Below are positions 1 through 5,152 of a stretch of DNA of 5,152 bases, piece after piece; the stretch's first letter is position 1, and every line of letters starts with the position of its first letter. Origin of the DNA: Planctomycetaceae bacterium. GTDB taxonomy: Bacteria > Planctomycetota > Planctomycetia > Pirellulales > Thermoguttaceae. The notes under the pieces were generated by a model. It was not told where the DNA came from. It made no database searches and saw nothing but the letters and a program-made list of their open reading frames with translations. Location of the stretch: contig WRMR01000369.1 of assembly GCA_009776995.1 (NCBI GenBank), positions 1 through 5,152 of the forward strand. Direction: 5' to 3'. A program made the translations under genes and the position numbers.

Positions 1-167
1 GCCGGAACCACATTTCCGAACGTGCCAGCGTGACCGTCACGAGCGTTTTACAAAACAGTGCTGGACGCATGATTTTCGGACGGTATGAATATACCACCAA
101 GCGGCTCGGCGGCACGACCGTTACCATAGACGGTACGCCCAGAACTCCCGTGATTTCGAGAAATTGA
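1..167 (+). CDS. C-terminal end of an unrecognised protein (5' partial)
   Basis: An open frame enters from the left edge, with its first whole codon at position 3, and ends at a TGA at 165-167, giving 54 visible residues. The other two forward frames both meet stops within the first 90 bases, so this is the only one that stays open. The residues are rich in Thr, Val, Arg and Gly, with alternating hydrophobic and polar stretches (for example ASVTVTSVL and TTVTIDGTP) that suggest beta strands. There is no membrane segment and no motif I can assign to a family. The gene starts outside the window, so its function cannot be judged. It could be the tail of a larger beta-rich protein. A chance open frame of this length is possible, so confidence is moderate. 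Confidence 0.5.
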   Translation, partial: RNHISERASVTVTSVLQNSAGRMIFGRYEYTTKRLGGTTVTIDGTPRTPVISRN

Positions 168-214
168 AACTTTTTGCATCATTCTCACGTTTTTTCACCA
201 CGTCATGATGTCAG

Positions 215-235
215 GGCGGTTATGCTGTGACCGCC
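215..235 (+). terminator. Small GC-rich hairpin, possible weak terminator
   Basis: GGCGGT at 215-220 is matched exactly by ACCGCC at 230-235 around a 9-base loop, giving a 6-bp GC-rich stem. It lies 47 bases after the stop of the left-edge gene and 35 bases before the next start. The bases that follow (GGGATTTTAT) hold only a four-T run, so a standard intrinsic terminator is not well supported. It could equally be a leader hairpin of the downstream gene or a chance pairing. Confidence 0.3.
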
Positions 236-270
236 GGGATTTTATGTGTGGTAGTAATAGTAATTGAGAC

Positions 271-735
271 ATGATCCAGGACAAGCGATTCGCCAAATTG
301 CTGCAACAGGACAAACGCTTCAAACCGGAGGCTTATTCCTTCGTGTATGAGGTGCTTGATTATGCGCATAACCGTTTGCACTTGGGGGAATGTTGCCCGA
401 GTGAACCGGTGAATGTTGCGCCGGAGTTTGAATCCGATGAACAAGACGCTGAACCGCCGGGAGAAGCCGGTGATGAGAGCAAGCATATCACCGGTCAGGT
501 GCTTGCCGACGCGGCACGGCAGTACGCTCTCGAAATGTACGGTTTCATGGCCAAAGCTGTGTTGGAAGGTTTCGGCATCAAATGCACCGGCGACATCGGT
601 GAAATCGTGTACAACATGATCAAAATCGGCTGCATGCGCAAAACACCGAACGACTCCCGTGCGGATTTCGACAACGTTTACGACTTCGCAACCGCCTTCG
701 AACAGGATTTCGTCATCGGACCACGCGCAAAGTGA
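271..735 (+). CDS. Minf_1886 family conserved hypothetical protein
   Basis: This 154-residue protein matches what I recall of the Minf_1886 family (TIGR04138), conserved proteins of unknown function from Verrucomicrobia and Planctomycetes. The family pattern is visible: DKRFKPEAYSFVYEVLDYA at residues 14-32, a central HITGQVLADAARQYALEMYG block at 72-91, then GFGIKCTGDIGEIVYNMI at 100-117 and DSRADFDNVYDFATAFEQDF at 128-147. No signal peptide or membrane segment is seen, so it is probably a cytosolic helical protein. Residues 39-71 form an acidic, Pro-rich, low-complexity linker between the two conserved halves. The ATG at 271 fits the short N-terminal lead before the conserved DxRF-xxEAY motif. 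Only a weak GAG precedes it as a possible ribosome site. It appears to stand alone, with gaps of about 100 and 286 bases on either side. The biochemical function is unknown; family assignment is fairly secure. Confidence 0.85.
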   Translation: MIQDKRFAKLLQQDKRFKPEAYSFVYEVLDYAHNRLHLGECCPSEPVNVAPEFESDEQDAEPPGEAGDESKHITGQVLADAARQYALEMYGFMAKAVLEGFGIKCTGDIGEIVYNMIKIGCMRKTPNDSRADFDNVYDFATAFEQDFVIGPRAK

Positions 736-1021
736 TTTTCTTGATGGTTGATCTTGCCCACCGAAAAGCCGATTGGGTCAGGCCTGTGCATATGCGATGA
801 ACAACGAAATCGAATAGACATCATTTCCCACCCTGACGAAAACGGAAAATTGAGGTTGTTCCTGTTACGCATCGTATGCTACTGAGATTACTCTGTTGAT
901 AGAAATGAGGTAAAACTGAGGTATTGGGCATATCACCAATGATTCCATCCCACAACTGCCGAACAGTGACGCCATCTCAAATGTCAATTCGATCGTTTTG
1001 TAACAGAACGGCCACGCAATC
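736..1021. other. Intergenic region with no supportable gene
   Basis: These 286 bases separate the Minf_1886 family gene from the esterase gene. I find no frame here with recognisable protein content, no tRNA and no strong terminator. The visible structure is minor: two adjacent 8-base palindromes (CAGGCCTG at 779-786 and GCATATGC at 788-795), the hexamer TGAGGT at 851-856 and again as TGAGGTA at 906-912 and 917-923, and a small ATTGG/CCAAT inverted repeat at about 923-940. The promoter of the esterase gene is probably in this stretch, but no convincing pair of -35 and -10 boxes can be named. Confidence 0.5.
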
Positions 1022-2515
1022 ATGACATCACCAACAGAACCACGCCATCTCATTTTGCGCAGCATCGACGACATGGGGGCGTTCATCGCGGAATATCCCG
1101 GAAATGCCACGTATTGGATACAGGTGATTTTCTCGCGTTTGGGCGGCTGTTGTGTTCTTGGCATGGGCATCATGAGTGTGTCGGGTGGGCATTGGGCTCT
1201 TGCTAATGTCCGAAAAGCCAATCCGGGCGAAATTCCTGATTACTTTTATCCCGTCGTCTGGGGAATGATGACCGTTTTTCCTGTTGCGATATTGCTTTTC
1301 TTTATTTACGCAATCCATCGCAACAGGAAAAACCCTTTGATTTACGGGCTGTATGAAAAGGGATATGTCGTTGTGTGCCGCAACAAAACGTATCGGCGGG
1401 TTTTCTGGGACAGTATCAGCCGGATTCGCGTCAGGACACAGGGAAGAAAGAAACCGCGCATTCTTGGCATGGTGATGGAAATTTCAACGCCGGAACAATG
1501 GGTGGAAACCCGACAGGAGTTCATTTTCTCTGAGTTTTTCCACAACGGTGAACAACTGTGCCAACACGTCTTGGATTCTGCACCCCACGCGGAAACAATG
1601 GAAAAGCCGAACATCACACGGCGACAACACATCATGATACTCATCGCATTCGTTCTTGTCATCCCGACGGTGGTATTGTTCCAGCATTTCCTCCGGTATA
1701 TCAAAACGCGAAGTGCGGTTTCCAAAGACTGGCAAATCGAGAGTCAGATCACCGGCGGGACAATGCACTTTGCCTTTTACCTGCCGCCGGGGTATCAGTA
1801 TGACAATAGCGGCCGCAAATATCCGGTGCTTTATCTTTTTCACGGATTTCGTGACAACCATACCAGTTGGCTGGACCACGGTGAACTGCGGCGCATCGCG
1901 GACGAAACCATTCGCAGCGGCAAGGCCCTTCCGATGGTCATCATCATGCCGCACACGCCTGGCGGATTTTACGGCAACGGGTTTGACGGCCGCAATCGTT
2001 ACGAGGATTATTTTTTCACCGAACTGATCCCGTTCGTCGAAAAACATTTCAGGGTGCGCCCCGGCAAGGAACACCGGGCAATAGCTGGCATTTCGATGGG
2101 CGGTCAGGGGGCGTTTTATTACGCGATGAAATACCCGGAGTTGTTCGCTTCCTGTTGCCCGATGGGCGGGGCATTCCATTTCACTGACCTTGATGGTGTG
2201 CAACCTGGCCGGGAAATAGTGGACGGCAACCCAAACGACCTCGGTGTTCTCCTGCAAAAGACCGCCGAACTACGATTGGCCGAAAAACAATTAACGCCTG
2301 ATTCTGACGAACGGCAAGACACGTTCGTCAGGTTTTATTTCGATTGCGGCGAACAGGACGGTCTCATCAAAATCAACCGGGACTTGGACGCCAAAATGCA
2401 GGAACTGGATATTCCACATGAGTTCCGCACTCGCCCCGGCGGTCACGACTGGCAATGCTGGCAAGGTGCTTTGCCTGAAGTTCTCGAATTTGTCAGTGGT
2501 ACGTTGACACAATAA
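1022..2515 (+). CDS. Membrane-anchored esterase-D-type alpha/beta hydrolase with N-terminal PH-like region
   Basis: This 497-residue protein has two parts. Residues 245-495 form a complete putative-esterase (esterase D, PF00756-like) domain. It has an oxyanion strand with HGF at 274-276, the nucleophile elbow GISMGG with Ser358, a probable acid Asp446 in CGEQDG, and His475 in PGGHDW, so the triad looks intact. Family members hydrolyse carboxyl esters of many kinds; the substrate here cannot be told. The N-terminal part has a weak hydrophobic stretch at about 40-60, a strong membrane helix at about 75-97 and another at about 203-222. Between the last two lies a roughly 80-residue segment (YEKGYVVV ... 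VFWDSISRIRV ... EFIFSEFF) that resembles bacterial PH-like domains; this is a tentative call. If all three helices span, the esterase faces the periplasm. The frame is closed by TAA at 1001, so the start is ATG 1022 or the in-frame ATG at 1073 (Met18). Neither has a clear ribosome site. A flavoprotein gene follows after 23 bases, probably in the same operon. Confidence 0.85.
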   Translation: MTSPTEPRHLILRSIDDMGAFIAEYPGNATYWIQVIFSRLGGCCVLGMGIMSVSGGHWALANVRKANPGEIPDYFYPVVWGMMTVFPVAILLFFIYAIHRNRKNPLIYGLYEKGYVVVCRNKTYRRVFWDSISRIRVRTQGRKKPRILGMVMEISTPEQWVETRQEFIFSEFFHNGEQLCQHVLDSAPHAETMEKPNITRRQHIMILIAFVLVIPTVVLFQHFLRYIKTRSAVSKDWQIESQITGGTMHFAFYLPPGYQYDNSGRKYPVLYLFHGFRDNHTSWLDHGELRRIADETIRSGKALPMVIIMPHTPGGFYGNGFDGRNRYEDYFFTELIPFVEKHFRVRPGKEHRAIAGISMGGQGAFYYAMKYPELFASCCPMGGAFHFTDLDGVQPGREIVDGNPNDLGVLLQKTAELRLAEKQLTPDSDERQDTFVRFYFDCGEQDGLIKINRDLDAKMQELDIPHEFRTRPGGHDWQCWQGALPEVLEFVSGTLTQ

Positions 2516-2538
2516 CCGTCGCACCGGAAACGAAAACC

Positions 2539-3612
2539 ATGACCGAATACGACGTCACCATCATCGGGAGCGGACCGGCGGGTGCGACACTGGCGCGGTT
2601 GCTGGCGGGAAAGTACCGTATTTTGCTGATGGACAAGTCGCGTCCCAAATGTTGCGGGGGACTCCTCGCGCCGGACGCACAGAAGATGATTGCCCGGCTC
2701 GGCCTGGTTTTGCCGGACTCCGTGTTGCAGGGGCCGCAGCTTTTTTCAGTCCTCGTCCATGATTTCGACAACCAGCTTTCGCGTTCCTATCAGCGGCATT
2801 ACCTCAACATGAACCGCGAAAGGTTTGACCGGTGGCTCCTTTCGCTTGTTCCGCAAAATGTCGATAGGATAGTCCCCTGCCGTTATTTGCGTTGTGAATC
2901 TGATGCAAAGTCCGGGTTGTTGACGGTGTATTACACTCAGGACAACATCACGCAGACCGCCGGAACGCGCGTGTTGATTGGTGCGGACGGCGCGTTTTCA
3001 AGCGTCCGGCGGCAGTTCATCCCCGGCCATGCCGACCGGGAAATGTACGTTGCCGTGCAGCAGTGGTTTGAGCCGGGGCTTGCCGCGTCCTGCTACGGCG
3101 CGATTTTCGACCGCGAAATCACGGATTACTATTCCTGGACAATCCCGAAAGGTGACCGCCTCATTGTCGGTTCGGCCATTCCGGTGAAAATCCGGGTGCG
3201 CGAACGTTTTACCCAGTTGCTCGACAAACTCAGAAAGGTTGGCTTACCGCTGGAAAACGAAGTCTTTCGGGAATCGGCGCAAATTGTCCGGCCACGCTCG
3301 TCGCGCGCAATTTGTCCCGTCGTGGCCGGTCAACAGGAGACCCTGCCAATCGCCTTGCTGGGCGAAGCGGCAGGATTCATCAGCCCGAGTTCCGCCGAGG
3401 GGATCAGTTATGCCATGCGAAGTGCCGTTGCCCTGGCCGACGCACTGATTCCGGGAATCGATGGTTTTCAGCGACGTTACCTGCGAAATCTGCGCCCGCT
3501 GTACCTCAACCTGGGGTTGAAACACGCCAAGCGTCCGGCGATGTACTCACCCCTGTTGCGAAAGCTCATCCTCAAAACCGGCCTGATGGCAATTGATGTG
3601 CGGGAGGAATGA
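2539..3612 (+). CDS. cbrA: CbrA-like FAD-dependent oxidoreductase (geranylgeranyl-reductase superfamily)
   Basis: This 357-residue flavoprotein has the layout of the geranylgeranyl-reductase/FixC superfamily. It shows an N-terminal dinucleotide fold (DVTIIGSGPAG, Gly10, Gly12, Gly15) with Asp32 at the end of the second strand, the family CCGG motif at 38-41, GADG at 148-151, and the second FAD motif GEAAGF at 275-280 followed by SAEGIS at 285-290. Several stretches closely match what I recall of E. coli CbrA (354 residues): CGGLLAPDAQ, YQRHYLNMNRERFD, YVAVQQWF, IFDREITDYYSW and the Glu form of the GEAAGFIS motif. In E. coli, CbrA belongs to the CreB regulon and confers tolerance to colicin M; its substrate is not firmly known to me. 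Relatives reduce isoprenoid double bonds. No membrane helix is evident, so it is probably cytosolic or peripheral. The ATG at 2539 sits 23 bases after the esterase stop, with only a weak GGAAA upstream. The length and intact motifs suggest a functional enzyme. The symbol rests on recalled similarity. Confidence 0.8.
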   Translation: MTEYDVTIIGSGPAGATLARLLAGKYRILLMDKSRPKCCGGLLAPDAQKMIARLGLVLPDSVLQGPQLFSVLVHDFDNQLSRSYQRHYLNMNRERFDRWLLSLVPQNVDRIVPCRYLRCESDAKSGLLTVYYTQDNITQTAGTRVLIGADGAFSSVRRQFIPGHADREMYVAVQQWFEPGLAASCYGAIFDREITDYYSWTIPKGDRLIVGSAIPVKIRVRERFTQLLDKLRKVGLPLENEVFRESAQIVRPRSSRAICPVVAGQQETLPIALLGEAAGFISPSSAEGISYAMRSAVALADALIPGIDGFQRRYLRNLRPLYLNLGLKHAKRPAMYSPLLRKLILKTGLMAIDVREE

Positions 3613-3638
3613 GTGGAACCCTGCCATAGCACCGCGAT

Positions 3639-3666
3639 TCATTCCGGCTTTGATTCACCGGAATGA
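3639..3666. terminator. Perfect 9-bp inverted repeat between convergent genes, likely bidirectional terminator
   Basis: TCATTCCGG at 3639-3647 is matched exactly by CCGGAATGA at 3658-3666 around a 10-base loop. It lies in the 66-base gap between the convergent cbrA-like gene (stop at 3612) and miaB (stop at 3679). The position suits a shared bidirectional terminator. Neither side has a run of T after the stem, so it would be an atypical intrinsic terminator and may act instead as a 3' end stabiliser. Confidence 0.5.
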
Positions 3667-3678
3667 TGTTGCAAACGT

Positions 3679-5152
3679 TCACGGATTTTGTTTGCCGAAC
3701 AGCGTAAACGGTGCAGCCTGGACAATCTTGACCGGAAGAATTTGCCCGACCAGCGATGGCGGGCCGTCAAACACGACAATTCGGTCGCAGAGCGTGTGAC
3801 CGGTCAATTGCACCGTGCCTTGTTTGTCAGGCGTAGTGCCTGGTGTGCTATCCGGCAGATCAATTTGCACAAGGGTTGTTGCGATTGGTTCGGCATTTTG
3901 CCGTTTCGACGCGGTTTTGCTGACGCCTTCAACGAGAATCTCAACCGTTTGGCCGACCATCGCTTCGTTGAGTTCAAGACTGATCGCATTTTGAATAGCG
4001 AGCAGTTCGTTATTGCGACGTTTTTTCACCGTTTCAGGCACATCATCGTCAAACAACTCACCGGCTTTTGTGCCGGGACGCTCGCTGTACTTGAAAATGA
4101 AACTGTTCTTGAACCGGCAGTACCTGACCAGATCAACCGTCTGCTGGTATTCGCCGTCCGTTTCGCCGCAAAAGCCGACGATGAAGTCGCTGGTCACCGC
4201 CGCGCCGGGTATTATCGCGTTGATCCGGTCGAGCAGATCGCGGTATTCCTCAACGGTGTAATGCCGTTTCATGCGTTGCAACACCGCGTTCGATCCGCTC
4301 TGTGCCGGGACATGCACAAACGGCATGACCTTCGGCAGGTCGTGAATGGCTTGTAGCAACTCGTCGGTCATTCCTCGCGGGTAACTCGTGACAAAGAGCA
4401 CGCGACGAATGCCGTCGATGCTTTCGATCATCGCGAACAGGTCTTGCAACCGCCAGATTTTTTCGCCCTGGGGGTAACGGTAGCTGTTGACCGTCTGGCC
4501 GATCAGCGTCACTTCGAGACAGCCCTGATCGGCAAGTTGTCGGATTTCGGCCTCAATTTCCTGGGGCGGACGGCTCTGTTCCGGCCCGCGAACACTTGGC
4601 ACAATGCAGTAACTGCAAAATTTGTCGCAACCGAACATGATACGCACCATGGCCTGGTACGGATTGCCGCGAGTACGCAAAAGCCGCTGCGGGTTGAATT
4701 GCCGGAAACTGTCGCGTACCGTCGCAGAGGAGTGACGAGTGGCAAGTGGCGAGCGGCGAGTGTTGATCTTTCCATGTTCGCGACGTATGCGGTCAAGACT
4801 GACTTCGATTTGCCGTTTCCGGGTTCGTTCAACGGCCTTGACCAGATCGGGCAATTGACGGAGTTGCCCGGGACCGAGTATAATGTCAACATGCGGGGCG
4901 CGTTGGAAGATCGCCTCTTTGTCCTTTTGCGCCATGCAGCCCATGACGCCGATGATCGCGCCCGGTTTTTGATCCTTCCAATGCTTGAGCCGGCCGAGGG
5001 CACTGTAAATTTTGTCCTCCGCGTGTTGTCGCACGCTACAGGTGTTGAACAGCACGATGTCGGCGTGACGTTTCGCGGACACGGGCTGATAACCAGCCTC
5101 CATCAGCCCGGCCATGGCCCACTCGCTGTCCAGAACGTTCATCTGGCAACCG
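3679..5152 (-). CDS. miaB: MiaB, tRNA-2-methylthio-N6-dimethylallyladenosine synthase (5' partial)
   Basis: MiaB adds a methylthio group to N6-isopentenyl-adenosine at position 37 of tRNAs, using two [4Fe-4S] clusters and S-adenosylmethionine. The frame is open to the right edge. The three residues before the first in-frame ATG (5142) are GCQ, which with the following MN make the conserved GCQMN motif, so the true start lies beyond 5152 and that ATG is internal. Counting from that Met as 1, the N-terminal cluster cysteines are the Cys of GCQ, Cys35 (NTCSVR) and Cys69 (VMGCMAQ). The radical-SAM cysteines are 172, 176 and 179 (CDKFCSYC). FVTSYPRGMTDEL, HVPAQSGSN and SDFIVGFCGET are typical MiaB core motifs, and residues from about 397 form a TRAM RNA-binding domain. 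Two extra segments stand out: residues about 121-139, coded partly by a heptanucleotide repeat, and a loop at about 411-445 within the TRAM region. No frameshift or lost cysteine is seen. It converges on the cbrA-like gene. Confidence 0.95.
   Translation of the reverse strand, partial: GCQMNVLDSEWAMAGLMEAGYQPVSAKRHADIVLFNTCSVRQHAEDKIYSALGRLKHWKDQKPGAIIGVMGCMAQKDKEAIFQRAPHVDIILGPGQLRQLPDLVKAVERTRKRQIEVSLDRIRREHGKINTRRSPLATRHSSATVRDSFRQFNPQRLLRTRGNPYQAMVRIMFGCDKFCSYCIVPSVRGPEQSRPPQEIEAEIRQLADQGCLEVTLIGQTVNSYRYPQGEKIWRLQDLFAMIESIDGIRRVLFVTSYPRGMTDELLQAIHDLPKVMPFVHVPAQSGSNAVLQRMKRHYTVEEYRDLLDRINAIIPGAAVTSDFIVGFCGETDGEYQQTVDLVRYCRFKNSFIFKYSERPGTKAGELFDDDVPETVKKRRNNELLAIQNAISLELNEAMVGQTVEILVEGVSKTASKRQNAEPIATTLVQIDLPDSTPGTTPDKQGTVQLTGHTLCDRIVVFDGPPSLVGQILPVKIVQAAPFTLFGKQNP
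4731..4765 (-). repeat. Degenerate heptanucleotide tandem repeat inside miaB
   Basis: On the plus strand five consecutive 7-base units can be read: AGTGACG, AGTGGCA, AGTGGCG, AGCGGCG and AGTGTTG. The consensus is AGTGGCG, or CGCCACT on the miaB coding strand. Only the third unit is exact; units one, two and four each differ by one base and the last by two. It is translated as part of miaB to give residues 126-138, including SPLATRHS, in the linker between the N-terminal domain and the radical-SAM domain. The array length of 35 bases is not a multiple of three, so flanking changes must have kept the frame. Confidence 0.75.

Noticed and set aside
779..795. Two adjacent 8-base palindromes, CAGGCCTG and GCATATGC
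   Set aside because: They differ in sequence, are short, and are not repeated elsewhere in the window that I can see. They are likely chance and not an operator.
678..872. A 64-codon minus-strand open frame across the end of the Minf_1886 family gene
   Set aside because: It overlaps a conserved coding end in antisense, and its composition looks random.
850..880. A possible promoter with TTGAGG and TATGCT
   Set aside because: The spacing of 19 bases and the weak -35 match are not enough to claim a sigma-70 promoter, especially in a lineage whose promoter consensus I cannot check.
865..1221. A 118-codon minus-strand open frame partly in the intergenic region
   Set aside because: More than half of it overlaps the start of the esterase gene in antisense, and the sequence has no family pattern, so I do not call it a gene.
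1484..2257. A 257-codon open frame on the minus strand
   Set aside because: It is antisense to the esterase gene, whose catalytic motifs are intact. Its translation resembles no family I know.
3688..4356. A 222-codon open frame on the plus strand
   Set aside because: It is antisense to the clearly conserved miaB coding sequence and its translation shows no recognisable domain. It is a shadow frame.
4731..4765. A CRISPR-like repeat array at the heptamer block
   Set aside because: The units are only 7 bases, directly adjacent and without spacers, and they lie inside an intact coding frame. This is a microsatellite-type repeat, not a CRISPR array.

Overview
The window suggests a bacterium of the Planctomycetes-Verrucomicrobia-Chlamydiae (PVC) superphylum, possibly a lentisphaeral, kiritimatiellal or verrucomicrobial lineage. 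Two genes point there. One encodes a protein of the Minf_1886 family, a conserved hypothetical family described from Verrucomicrobia and Planctomycetes. The other is a miaB whose core wording (IVGFCGETD, CRFKNSFIFKYS, GCDKFCSYC, CDRIVVFDG) resembles planctomycete-type MiaB. This placement rests on recalled family patterns, not on a search. GC content is moderate, and the starts I can see lack strong Shine-Dalgarno sequences.

Layout from left to right: (1) positions 1-167 hold the C-terminal end of a plus-strand protein I do not recognise. (2) A gap of about 100 bases with a small GC-rich hairpin leads to the Minf_1886 family gene (271-735, +). (3) A 286-base gap holds no gene I can support; it has a repeated TGAGGT hexamer and two small palindromes. 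(4) A 497-residue membrane-anchored esterase (1022-2515, +) joins an N-terminal membrane and PH-like region to a complete esterase-D-type alpha/beta hydrolase. (5) Twenty-three bases later, probably in the same operon, is a flavoprotein of the geranylgeranyl-reductase superfamily that closely resembles E. coli CbrA (2539-3612, +). (6) A short convergent gap carries a perfect 9-bp inverted repeat. (7) miaB runs on the minus strand from beyond the right edge to 3679; it encodes the tRNA methylthiotransferase.

The esterase and CbrA-like genes may act together on envelope lipids or isoprenoid carriers, but that is inference from adjacency and family. The Minf_1886 gene and miaB look like ordinary chromosomal genes.

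The most unusual sequence feature is a degenerate heptanucleotide tandem repeat (consensus CGCCACT on the coding strand) lying inside miaB. It encodes the peptide SPLATRHS in the linker between the N-terminal and radical-SAM domains. A 7-nt unit of this sequence is open in all six frames and gives the same heptapeptide in all three frames of one strand, so it can enter a coding region without introducing stops. I see no CRISPR array, transposase, tRNA or rRNA, and no convincing new defence or mobile system.
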